Positions 8,659 to 16,905 of a stretch of DNA of 64,000 nucleotides are shown piece by piece. This stretch comes from Shimia haliotis. GTDB taxonomy: Bacteria > Pseudomonadota > Alphaproteobacteria > Rhodobacterales > Rhodobacteraceae. The position numbers and the translations under genes were made by a program. The notes beneath the pieces were generated by a model, which made no database searches, had not been told where the DNA came from, and was given only the letters and a program-made list of their open reading frames with translations. Positions within the stretch are counted from its first letter, which is position 1; each line of letters begins with the position of its first letter. The DNA lies in assembly GCF_900114415.1 (NCBI RefSeq), contig NZ_FOSZ01000002.1, positions 1 to 64,000 of the forward strand, in the 5' to 3' direction.

Positions 8659-9290
8659 GCTGCCGCGAAGGACGCAAATTCCCGCAAAATGTCTTTAAGC
8701 ACACCCGGCTCGTAAAACTGACCGTGGCCCGCGTCCAAAAGACATCTTTGGTGGTTTGAAAAGACCTGCGCCGCGCGTTTCTCAGCCCTTGCCGCGTCTT
8801 TGGAAAACGGATCTTGAAGCGGATCGCCACTGCCATAAACCAGTAGCGCTGGCAGACCTGTTGCCACGTCCGGCAGCGAACAGTTTATGATACATAGCGC
8901 ATTCACCAGTATCCCGGTTTCCCAAGAATTCTGTGCAAACCGCAAGGCGATCCCTGTTCCCTGACAGCTGGTCCCTAAATTCAGTGTTTCCCCTCCAAAC
9001 CGTCGGTCCACTTCCGTCAAGAAATGATCCGCAAGGCAGTTGCGGGTTTCTGCGGGGTCTTGGCCTGGCGGCACCATAAGGTGCGCTGACCGTGTGAAAA
9101 CCAATGGCTGGTCGCTCCCTAAAACACTCGCGAGGGCTTCGGGTTCATTGGCTGTGTTGAAAATCCACAGGATTGGCGGCTTGCTGCCACCTTCGTTCAG
9201 GACACGTACAACGCCTGCGCTCTCCAGATGATGGCCGCACCAGCTTCCCATCATCTTTTGTTGCCGAGCCAAAATCTCCTGACTGGACAT
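8604..9290 (-). CDS. alpha/beta-hydrolase fold thioesterase-like protein
   Basis: A 228-residue protein resembling type II or NRPS thioesterases. A nucleophile elbow LNLGTSCQGTGIA puts cysteine (C109) where serine is usual; D156 in LVYGSGDPLQD and H189 in LDAGHGQFYEP complete a plausible triad. A Cys nucleophile suggests acyl transfer as well as hydrolysis. Opposite strand to the carrier gene but next to it, and divergent from the repeat peptide with 67 bases between. Likely role: release or transfer of the acyl group carried by the 79-residue carrier protein. Called from motif pattern only, as overall similarity is weak. Confidence 0.65.
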   Translation of the reverse strand: MSSQEILARQQKMMGSWCGHHLESAGVVRVLNEGGSKPPILWIFNTANEPEALASVLGSDQPLVFTRSAHLMVPPGQDPAETRNCLADHFLTEVDRRFGGETLNLGTSCQGTGIALRFAQNSWETGILVNALCIINCSLPDVATGLPALLVYGSGDPLQDPFSKDAARAEKRAAQVFSNHQRCLLDAGHGQFYEPGVLKDILREFASFAAAYSDIRVVNSAASSDTVG

Positions 9291-9357
9291 GTTCCGGTTC
9301 GCCTCCTAACGTAATGGGGAATTTCTATCTCTCAATTTGGCCCACGACGAGGAAACA

Positions 9358-9549
9358 ATGAGTATGCAGGAAAATAAATTGCTTAAGCTGCAAGGCAGCG
9401 CATCGGCACGCGCGCCCAAAGTCGGCATTCCGGAACCGTTGGATCGCACGCGCAAGCCCGATCAAGGCAAACTGTTGTCACTGAAAGGCAGCGCGCAAGC
9501 AAGCACCGCAAAAGTTGGCTCTCTCGAACCGACCGCGCCGACCAAATAA
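9358..9549 (+). CDS. 63-residue tandem-repeat peptide, candidate modified peptide (precursor)
   Basis: A basic peptide made of two repeats, residues 7-27 and 38-58, 31 residues apart: KLLKLQGSASARAPKVG then KLLSLKGSAQASTAKVG, each ending xxEP. Thirteen of 21 aligned positions are identical. It has no Cys, aromatic residue or His, but six Pro, seven Ser, four Thr and eight Lys, which suits hydroxylation, glycosylation or sulfation. AGGA lies 6-7 bases before the ATG at 9358. It is transcribed alone, divergent from the thioesterase gene and closed by a strong terminator 28 bases after its stop. I recognise no family. Being a substrate of the surrounding enzymes is an inference from context and composition; a structural or regulatory small protein is possible. 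Confidence 0.65.
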   Translation: MSMQENKLLKLQGSASARAPKVGIPEPLDRTRKPDQGKLLSLKGSAQASTAKVGSLEPTAPTK

Positions 9550-9576
9550 TCAGCACAAACGCTACAAATTTGATTT

Positions 9577-9600
9577 CGCCGGGCGATAGCCCGGCGTTTT
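9577..9600 (+). terminator. intrinsic terminator after the repeat peptide
   Basis: A perfect 8-bp stem (CGCCGGGC / GCCCGGCG) with a GATA loop, followed by TTTT. On the minus strand no T-run follows the stem, so it acts mainly for the peptide transcript and not for the convergent oxygenase gene. Confidence 0.85.
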
Positions 9601-9619
9601 GCATTCTATGCATAACGCA

Positions 9620-10315
9620 CTATTGAACGGGCTTGTTGCGGAACCAAAAACTGACAATCTGTTTTTGACCTGACTGGACCGGACGCCCTTCGTGCATACT
9701 CAAGGGATGAACCGCCACGTCCCCCGCCTTTGTGTTTTGCCAAAGCGCAAGACGCCCCGCCTTTGGTCGCAGCGTAAGATCCAATCTGGGAAATACCGTT
9801 TCACCGCCTGCAAATTCGTCATTTAGATAAAGAATGGCAGTCAGAACGCGCTGACTGTGTTCGGCTGCATCTGCCGGTGCTTTGTACATCGCACCTCCCA
9901 GCGCCGCATCAAAGTGGCGCTTGAAAAGCCCCCCCACACCATAGGAAATCAGTTCGGGGCTTTCACAATGGCTCACCGGCAACCCGAAGATTTTTGCAAT
10001 CCGAGTTGCCACGGCGTCTAGAACCGGCAGAGAACCGTGCGGAATTTTCGCGCTGTCAGCGACACGCCTGGGATCAACCCCCTGCCCCATTACGCCTGTG
10101 ACCTGCGCCGCAGCCTGACGGATGCTAGACAAACCCATCATCAAACCATGCAACTCCGCTTCTCCGACAAATTCGTCCAGCGTCGCAACAAGCGGACCAA
10201 TACTGTAAAGCCGCGCCCCACGAAGGTCGCTCAAAGCCGTTTCTTGTGAATCATGCGTCAATCGTGTGCTCCCCTTGGCGGTGACTACACCACGATACTC
10301 AGCTTTCTTCCGCAT
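9620..10315 (-). CDS. prolyl-4-hydroxylase-like 2-oxoglutarate/Fe(II) oxygenase
   Basis: A 231-residue protein with the P4H-type double-stranded beta-helix: first iron ligands in FKRHFDAAL (H134, D136), GGETVFPRLDLTLRPKAG, then SMHEGRPVQSGQKQIVSF with the distal His (H208) and 2-oxoglutarate-binding Lys (K218). P4H-family enzymes hydroxylate prolines or related residues in peptides. It converges on the repeat peptide gene, which has six prolines, and diverges from the RTX gene. The N-terminal 110 residues are poorly conserved and may recognise the substrate. Cytoplasmic, with no signal peptide. Its target is an inference; free amino acids or the RTX protein remain possible. Confidence 0.82.
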   Translation of the reverse strand: MRKKAEYRGVVTAKGSTRLTHDSQETALSDLRGARLYSIGPLVATLDEFVGEAELHGLMMGLSSIRQAAAQVTGVMGQGVDPRRVADSAKIPHGSLPVLDAVATRIAKIFGLPVSHCESPELISYGVGGLFKRHFDAALGGAMYKAPADAAEHSQRVLTAILYLNDEFAGGETVFPRLDLTLRPKAGRLALWQNTKAGDVAVHPLSMHEGRPVQSGQKQIVSFWFRNKPVQ

Positions 10316-10427
10316 TTATACGCTGCAAAGAAGCCTTTTGGCCTGGCCCCTTCCGCAATGAGAGAGCTTGGTAAAAACGAGACAGTGTACGCCCACTCAT
10401 TCCGTTGCGAATTGTGAAGAGACTTCC

Positions 10428-10471
10428 TTCAGACTTTGTCTGAATCGAAGAGCCTTCGATTATTGCAATCG
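10428..10471. promoter_or_regulatory. three consecutive short inverted repeats upstream of the RTX gene
   Basis: TTCAGAC-TTT-GTCTGAA (10428-10444), ATCGAAG-AGC-CTTCGAT (10444-10460) and CGATT-ATTGC-AATCG (10457-10471) follow one another with shared edges. The first two have perfect 7-bp arms. They lie between the divergent oxygenase and RTX genes, the natural place for operators, and could also fold as RNA hairpins in a long leader. No T-run follows, so a terminator is unlikely. Confidence 0.55.
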
Positions 10472-10721
10472 CCAAAAAACGCTACCGGTTGCGATCATGT
10501 TTTGCTGCTTCTGAAAATCCCGAAACTTGAAAGTGGCGCCCGAGCAGGAACATTGCAACTTCTTGAAACGGTTAAAAGATATCTGCCTTGCTCGGCAACC
10601 TTGGTGTTTCCGACACTAACAAAGAGGAACAAAAAGAGGGTGAAACCAGAACCTGTTAACGCTTCCTTATTCCCTGTGCAGCACCATAGCCCCAAGTATT
10701 TTGTTCAAAGGTTTATTGGTT
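10472..10721. other. leader of the RTX gene
   Basis: About 250 bases with no supported gene, part of a 406-base gap between the divergent oxygenase and RTX starts. It presumably carries the RTX promoter and untranslated leader. A weak AAAGG lies 10 bases before the ATG at 10722. Confidence 0.45.
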
Positions 10722-13145
10722 ATGGCACAAACACCCCCGGGCCCCGACGTTAACACTGTTATTGGCACAACTGGCGATGACACGATCTTGTCCGGCGACG
10801 GCAGTGTGGACTCTGTAAATGGTAGTGCTGGCAACGACACGATCGACACCGGCACTGGCAACGATCTGGCCGCAGGAGACATGGTCGGAGCGGAATGGAT
10901 TTTCGTCGATGGAAAATGGGTCTACAACCCCGAGGCTATCGACACCACAAGTGCACCGGTTTCACGTGAATACGACGACATTATCTCGACGGGGGACGGC
11001 GACGATGTTCTCTTGGGCAATGGTGGCAATGACCGCCTAGACGCAGGGGCTGGCGAAGATATCGTCAATGCCGGCACCGGACGCGACTGGGCGGACGGCG
11101 GCACCGGTGATGACATCGTCAATCTGGAAGCGGGCGATGACACAGGTCAAGGGGGGCTCGGGGCCGATACGATCAATGCAGGTCGTGGAGACGATTTAGT
11201 CTACGGCGATCTGGAAAACGGGAATTTGCTTCAAGGCGGGCTGCCCAATTGTGGCGGCACCTTTGCCCAACACGCCGGCGCCGGCGATTGGAGCGTTGCC
11301 GACGTCGAGGGTGTCACCGAGATTTCGCAAGTGATTGAAACGGTCGAGGGCGAAAACTACAGCCTGAGTTTCGATATCGCCGCAAACCTGTCCGGCGGTT
11401 CCACGACCTGCGTGATGGAGGTACTGTGGGACGATGAAGTGGTTTGCGTGATGGATAGCAAATCCGGAGTCTACGAAACTGTGAAATTGGACCTTGTCGG
11501 CAAAGGGGGCGATTCCAAACTGACATTCCGGGAATTGTCGCCAAACGATGAAACTGGCCCCCAAATTGACATGTCAGGCCCAATCTTCAGCTATGATAAA
11601 TCTGTTTCCATCGGCGGACAGGAAGTGGATGTTGCAGCCTTTGCACCGGGGCAGTCCAAGCTCTTTCAGATGATCGACGGTCAACTGAATGTCTTTGACC
11701 CTCAGAAGGAACAATATGAGGTGGCAGGCGATCCTACAGGTCTGCGCATCAACGCAATAGGGTTCAACACCGAAGACGATTTGATCTACGGCATAGCAAA
11801 GGCAAATGGCGTCGATGCCATGGGAAATCCGGTTTCGGTGCGCGATTTGGTTATGGTGGATGCCAACGGCGAAGCCTACCGCGTAGGCGCGACGCCTGTG
11901 GGCGACTACGTTGGGGATTTCGACAATGAGGGAAATTTATGGACGTTTCAGTCAAGCCTGAACCGCGTTACACGAATTGACGTGAACGACATAGGGTCTG
12001 ACGGCAACCCGGCGGCGACAAATTTTGACCTACCCGACGGTTTGTTCCAAGGTCGAAGTTACGACATTGCCTACAACGCCGCGGAAGACGCATTCTATGC
12101 GGTGGAAAGCCCCGGAAGAAACGGCGGCAACGGCATGGTTCATAAGATCGATTTGAACGGACTGGAAGACGGCGGGACGCCGATCATCACATCCGTGCCG
12201 ATCACCGCCACGATGTATGACGACGGTTTAACCGCCGGAATGCCCAAAGGGGCCTATGGCGCCGTGTTCCTGGATGGCGACGGTAATCTCTATTTCGGCC
12301 TGAACCGCGGCGATCATGATTTGGACGGAACCACCGATGCCGCGGGCGGCATATACAAGATAAACATAGATTGGCCCGCTGGCGCCGCCATGAGCGAATA
12401 CATGGCTGAAGCTCAATCCACCAACAGCAACGATGGAGCCGTGGACCCTCGCGCGCCTGACCCATTCTCCGAAGTTGACCCAACCGGAAGTATTTTGTTG
12501 CGCTCGCCCGAGATTGAACCCACATCCGGCGGCAACGACAAACTACGTGGCGGTCAAGGAGACGACACTATGTTTGGTGGTGGAGGCGACGACACCCTGC
12601 ACGGAGGATCCGACGACGACGTACTAAGCGGAGACGCGGACAACGATCGCGTCTATGGCGGAGACGGTTCAGATATCGTTGACGGCGGAAGCGGCCACGA
12701 CCGATTGTTCGGTGGTGACGGAAACGACAAAATGGATGGCGCCTCCGGGCGAGATTTGCTTAAGGGCGGCAGCGGTAATGACTTCATGAGTGGCGGCGAA
12801 GGATCCGACAAGCTTGTGGGCGGCTCAGGATCCGACACACTCGAAGGCGGCGCTGGAAATGATCACCTTTGGGGCGGAAACTGGTGGAAGGACGGAAGTT
12901 CTGACACATTCGTAACGGCTGCAGGCGGCGGCAAGGATATGATCCACGACTTTGAGACCGACAAAGACGTCATTGATTTATCGTCCTATGGCATCGAATT
13001 CTCAGACCTGCAGACCCACATTCAGGATCAGGGATGGGCGACGGTGATCGACCTAAGCGCCCTTACCGGCGGCGAAGTGAACGACCGCCTTGTCCTCAAA
13101 TCAGTTTCGCCTGATGACCTGGACGAGACCAACTTTCTGCTCTGA
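10722..13145 (+). CDS. RTX-repeat protein secreted by type I secretion
   Basis: An 807-residue acidic protein. Calcium-binding GGxGxDxUx nonapeptides occur in two blocks, residues about 15-170 (NGSAGNDTIDTGTGNDL, GNGGNDRLDAGAGEDI) and about 605-725 (GGQGDDTMFGGGGDDTLHGG onward). Between them sits a beta-rich region with a carbohydrate-binding-like part (about 170-300) and a propeller-like part with repeated DANGE, DNEGNLW and DGDGNLYFG strands. The C-terminus ends VSPDDLDETNFLL, a typical uncleaved type I secretion signal. No N-terminal signal peptide. The ATG at 10722 is preferred to TTG at 10701. ABC transporter and adaptor genes follow directly, so it is their cargo. Adhesin, surface-layer or enzyme roles cannot be told apart. 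Confidence 0.88.
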   Translation: MAQTPPGPDVNTVIGTTGDDTILSGDGSVDSVNGSAGNDTIDTGTGNDLAAGDMVGAEWIFVDGKWVYNPEAIDTTSAPVSREYDDIISTGDGDDVLLGNGGNDRLDAGAGEDIVNAGTGRDWADGGTGDDIVNLEAGDDTGQGGLGADTINAGRGDDLVYGDLENGNLLQGGLPNCGGTFAQHAGAGDWSVADVEGVTEISQVIETVEGENYSLSFDIAANLSGGSTTCVMEVLWDDEVVCVMDSKSGVYETVKLDLVGKGGDSKLTFRELSPNDETGPQIDMSGPIFSYDKSVSIGGQEVDVAAFAPGQSKLFQMIDGQLNVFDPQKEQYEVAGDPTGLRINAIGFNTEDDLIYGIAKANGVDAMGNPVSVRDLVMVDANGEAYRVGATPVGDYVGDFDNEGNLWTFQSSLNRVTRIDVNDIGSDGNPAATNFDLPDGLFQGRSYDIAYNAAEDAFYAVESPGRNGGNGMVHKIDLNGLEDGGTPIITSVPITATMYDDGLTAGMPKGAYGAVFLDGDGNLYFGLNRGDHDLDGTTDAAGGIYKINIDWPAGAAMSEYMAEAQSTNSNDGAVDPRAPDPFSEVDPTGSILLRSPEIEPTSGGNDKLRGGQGDDTMFGGGGDDTLHGGSDDDVLSGDADNDRVYGGDGSDIVDGGSGHDRLFGGDGNDKMDGASGRDLLKGGSGNDFMSGGEGSDKLVGGSGSDTLEGGAGNDHLWGGNWWKDGSSDTFVTAAGGGKDMIHDFETDKDVIDLSSYGIEFSDLQTHIQDQGWATVIDLSALTGGEVNDRLVLKSVSPDDLDETNFLL

Positions 13146-13156
13146 GGGAGTCTTCT

Positions 13157-15232
13157 GTGTCTCAGTCTTCCATTGGTCAGCTCAAGCGGCTCGCGGTGCC
13201 TCTTGTCGCGTTGAGCCTGATCACCAACCTGGCCATTCTAGTCAATCCGATCTTCATGATGCAGGTGCTCGACCGCGTCGTGCCGACGGGAAATCTCCAC
13301 ACACTGGCGATGCTACTTGCGGTCGCGTTGGGCGCGCTCGCGCTGCAGGCAACAGTGGAATATTTGCGGGATGTCAGCTTCAGACGTGCCTCGCACTGGC
13401 TTGAAAGCGCAAGCATTCCCATGGTGTTAAACAGTGCCGCTGATCTAAGAGACGGCGTAATGTCGGACCGTAACTGCGTTACGCAGGCCCTGTCGGGATC
13501 GACAGCCACAACCGCGTTGATGCTGCCATGGATACCATTGTTCCTGTTGGTCCTATGGCTCATACACCCTTGGTTTCTTGGACTCTCGCTTGGGTTGGCA
13601 GCAATTTCTGCGACCGTTCGTTTTACCAGAGACAGCCTTACCAACACCGCACAAACAGAACACATCCGTCTGCTAAAATTGGAAAAGCGTGCCTTGCGCG
13701 ACGCCGAGACCGTGGTGTTGGGGTCCGGAATGCCCGGTGTCTTTCGAAATCTCCTAGACCGTTTTGCGGGCCTGGTCATGCAGCGCCTTGCTTCCGCCGA
13801 GCAAATGACCCGTCCAACGGTGGCAACAAACTCGATTGCCGGCTTTTTACGCGGTGGCACACAGCTTCTCGGGCTAAGTTTGGGGGCTGCGCTGGTTGTT
13901 TCCGGTGAATTGACCGCGGGAGGGATGATTGCTGCCAGTTTGATCCTGGCGCGGAGCGTCGCAAACTTCGAGCAAGTTCTGAACGGTTGGCCGGACATCT
14001 TGGCCGCCCGGCATGCGGCCAAAAGGTTGTCAGATTACTCTTTGGTGGCTCCGCCCACCTCCACCGATATAGCGGAATTGTCAGGGAGCATCGCGGCTCA
14101 GGGTCTTATTTTCCCACGCGGAGGCGGGGCGCCACCGCGCCTCGATCGCATCAGCTTTGAGGTGCCGGCCGGAAAATGCCTCGCAGTTGTCGGCTCATCT
14201 GGCGGTGGCAAAACGACTCTGCTTGAAGCTCTGAGCGGCATAGCCCCATGCCCAATTGGATCAGTGTTGTTGGATGAAACCGACATCAAGACACTGCCGG
14301 TGGACAGCCTCTCAAAACATGTGGGGTACCTGCCACAACACGCGCATTTATTCCACGGTTCTTTGTCTAACAATATCAGCGGGTTCTCATCGCACCCAGA
14401 TAGCGGGCGCATCGTCGCAGCAGCCAAAACCGCCGGTGTCCATGGCCTCATCAGCGCTCTGCCAGAAAGTTACGACACCGACATTGGTGCACAGCCGTTT
14501 TTGTTGTCCGCCGGGCAAAAACAGCGCGTTGCGTTGGCGCGGGCAATTTACTCTGAGCCACGCTATCTGTTTCTGGATGAACCAAATGCGCTTTTGGACG
14601 CCGCGGGAGAACGGCAACTTTGCGCGGCTCTTGCCCGCCTCAAACAAATGAACACAACAATCGTCATGGTCATCCACCGGTCCGGGCTGATGGGGTTGGC
14701 TGACTATGTGTTAGCGCTCGAAAACGGGCGGGTAGCAGATTTCGGAAACCGGCCGGACGTGTTGGGTCGAATGAGTGGCGGGCGCAGGCGCATTGAGCTG
14801 CCAATACTAGACGCATCATTGCAGGATTTGGTGGATTGGATCGGAGCACAATTCACACGTGCCGGAGATGCCGAACTGGCTGGCCGCGCAGAGGTTCTTG
14901 CCAGCGAAATGTTCAATCTGGCGCTGGCCGACGTAGAGACGAACTCGATCCGGGCTGCAAGTTTCCAATTTCAATTCTTGGATGCAAAAAGCTGCGAAAT
15001 TTGCATGACCGAGGACCGAGAAAGCAAAGCCAGCGCCAAAATTCGTAAAGTGGCCTCTTTGCTGCAACACCCTGACCCTGACCTCTCCTTGTTGGGTGAT
15101 GACGAAGCAGCGATTGCCTCTATTTCCCGCATGAGCGATGCATTTGATGTACAGTCTGGCGACGGCCGGTCAGTTTTCCGCGCGGCGCTCTCCGCTCCAA
15201 CGGCGCGCACCAACGGGGGGACATCACATTGA
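13157..15232 (+). CDS. type I secretion ABC transporter (PrtD/AprD type) with C-terminal extension
   Basis: A 691-residue inner-membrane exporter starting at GTG 13157, 11 bases after the RTX gene. Residues 1-300 carry about six membrane helices; no C39 peptidase domain precedes them, as expected for RTX cargo. The nucleotide-binding domain has Walker A GSSGGGKTT (346-354), signature LSAGQKQRVALARAI (from 450), Walker B YLFLDEPNAL (about 470) and VIHRS switch histidine. Relatives usually end near 550-590 residues; here about 150 extra residues follow. Their end (IASISRMSDAFDVQSGDG) faintly recalls a GHKL-type ATPase tail, which is a guess. Confidence 0.9.
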   Translation: MSQSSIGQLKRLAVPLVALSLITNLAILVNPIFMMQVLDRVVPTGNLHTLAMLLAVALGALALQATVEYLRDVSFRRASHWLESASIPMVLNSAADLRDGVMSDRNCVTQALSGSTATTALMLPWIPLFLLVLWLIHPWFLGLSLGLAAISATVRFTRDSLTNTAQTEHIRLLKLEKRALRDAETVVLGSGMPGVFRNLLDRFAGLVMQRLASAEQMTRPTVATNSIAGFLRGGTQLLGLSLGAALVVSGELTAGGMIAASLILARSVANFEQVLNGWPDILAARHAAKRLSDYSLVAPPTSTDIAELSGSIAAQGLIFPRGGGAPPRLDRISFEVPAGKCLAVVGSSGGGKTTLLEALSGIAPCPIGSVLLDETDIKTLPVDSLSKHVGYLPQHAHLFHGSLSNNISGFSSHPDSGRIVAAAKTAGVHGLISALPESYDTDIGAQPFLLSAGQKQRVALARAIYSEPRYLFLDEPNALLDAAGERQLCAALARLKQMNTTIVMVIHRSGLMGLADYVLALENGRVADFGNRPDVLGRMSGGRRRIELPILDASLQDLVDWIGAQFTRAGDAELAGRAEVLASEMFNLALADVETNSIRAASFQFQFLDAKSCEICMTEDRESKASAKIRKVASLLQHPDPDLSLLGDDEAAIASISRMSDAFDVQSGDGRSVFRAALSAPTARTNGGTSH

Positions 15233-16644
15233 CCCCAAAACCCGACCAATCAGGCACCGAAAATTTCGACGCCCCCCCCCCTGAGGCCCTCTCTCCCGTC
15301 ACCGACCCGATCGTGCCAGACGCAGTAATGCGCCCGCTCAGAACAGGGTTCACCGTTGTCGTTTTGACGTGCATCGTCTTTGTAATCTGGGCGATGACGG
15401 CACCATTGACTACATCAATCCACGCCAACGGCCACCTCTATGCTCCTGAACCTAGCTTTGACATTCAACACCCCTTTGGCGGTGACATTGCCGAAGTACA
15501 TGTGCGCGAACACGAAAATGTGGTCGCTGGCCAAATTCTGATGCAAATGGACGTCACCAGCGAGCAAGCTCAAAAAGACGAACTTGAGGAAAGCCTACGT
15601 CTTTTGCAAGAAGAGCGGGATGCGCTGGAATGGGCGCTTGATCACGATCGCGCCCAACTCTTGAAGCCCGATTGGCAAGGCTCAACATCCCCTTCAATCG
15701 GCCCCGTTCAGGCCAATCACATGACCGCTGCACCTAAAATCCCAGAAAATCAACAAGTCTGGCGTATCCGCAATATGCTTGAAACCCTCAACGTCAGGCG
15801 AGCAGCAACCGCCATGACCGCAGATGCGATGCGGGCGCGAGCCGAAGGGCTAGAGAACAGCCTGGCCGCTCGCCTAGACCGCAAAGCATCTATGGAGGCA
15901 CGGTTTGATCGCTACAGTAGGCTGGTAAAGTCCGGTGCACTGCGGGCCACGGATAATGACACTCTGCTAGAATCGATGCTTGATCTGGATGCCAGCATCC
16001 TCGGTGAACGCGCGGAGGCCGCTGCCCTCAGGTCTCAAGCGGAGCAAGTCAGTCTTCAAGTCAAAGCCGACGCGCTTGACTTGCGGCAAAGGCTGTTGGA
16101 TCGACAAAGTCAGGTAGCCGAGGCCATACCCAGACTGCGAGCACAGATCCTGCGTTTGGACGCGGTCATCCGCAACGCGGAGCTTCGTGCGCCAAGTGAC
16201 GGAACAATCGCGCGCCTTTTCTATGATACAAATGAAATGTTTGTACCGCGCGGTGAAACAGTTTTGACTCTCACCAGTCCGACCAGGCAACATGAGGTGG
16301 CCTTTGTCGTGCCGCCCCACGCGATTGACCAAACCCGTGTCGGGCTACAGGGGACACTAACTGTGTCGAGTCTTCCTCAGCGCAACCACCCCAAGGTCGA
16401 CGTAAAAATTCGCTCTCTGTCGCCTGAGGCCCGCCGCAATCGTGAAGGGGTGATCGTTGGATATGATGGCATCGCCGAAATTGACCCAAATGATCTTGTT
16501 GACCTTGACAAGCAACTCGGCAGCGACTTTGCACTGTTCATCGACATGCCAGTCACTTTGATTTTTGCTGGAAGAGAAACCACATTTTCGGACTATTTGG
16601 TCGGCCCGTTTCTAGATTTTCTGGCAAAGGCAATGCAGGATTGA
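15229..16644 (+). CDS. HlyD-family membrane fusion protein
   Basis: A 471-residue periplasmic adaptor of type I secretion. Short cytoplasmic N-terminus, one membrane helix at about 41-60 (FTVVVLTCIVFVIWAMTAPL), a barrel-sandwich half (FDIQHPFGGDIAEVHVREHE), long coiled-coil hairpin rich in Glu/Arg (about 110-310), then the second half (AELRAPSDGTIARLFYD) and a C-terminal beta domain. The start is TTG at 15229, overlapping the transporter stop by 4 bases. No TolC-type outer membrane channel is encoded nearby, so it must use one from elsewhere in the genome. Confidence 0.9.
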   Translation: MTPKPDQSGTENFDAPPPEALSPVTDPIVPDAVMRPLRTGFTVVVLTCIVFVIWAMTAPLTTSIHANGHLYAPEPSFDIQHPFGGDIAEVHVREHENVVAGQILMQMDVTSEQAQKDELEESLRLLQEERDALEWALDHDRAQLLKPDWQGSTSPSIGPVQANHMTAAPKIPENQQVWRIRNMLETLNVRRAATAMTADAMRARAEGLENSLAARLDRKASMEARFDRYSRLVKSGALRATDNDTLLESMLDLDASILGERAEAAALRSQAEQVSLQVKADALDLRQRLLDRQSQVAEAIPRLRAQILRLDAVIRNAELRAPSDGTIARLFYDTNEMFVPRGETVLTLTSPTRQHEVAFVVPPHAIDQTRVGLQGTLTVSSLPQRNHPKVDVKIRSLSPEARRNREGVIVGYDGIAEIDPNDLVDLDKQLGSDFALFIDMPVTLIFAGRETTFSDYLVGPFLDFLAKAMQD

Positions 16645-16905
16645 CTGCACAAAAGGCGCCGGAAATTGTGGAAGAGATCAAGTTTTCTTTGACAACGCAC
16701 CACAATGAAGCTGACATTGGAGCAACATATCTCGAACCGAATATCAAATGCCCCTTCGCGCTCACCTTCTCCCCATTCTGCCATGCTGTCACCCATCGCA
16801 CAGGCCCACAGCACTCAGAGGCCATGGCAAGCCGATGCACTATCAGCCACCTCCGAAGAAATGAGTTGAGACAACAAATCCCAACTTTTCATATCGGAGA
16901 ATTTC
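16645..16905. other. spacer between secretion genes and sulfatase
   Basis: An open frame crosses here but shows no domain and no ribosome binding site. I see no terminator. A GGAG lies before the sulfatase ATG. Confidence 0.4.

Noticed and set aside
10436-10753. 105-codon frame before the RTX gene
   Set aside because: Runs through the inverted repeats into the RTX gene in another frame; no family or ribosome site.
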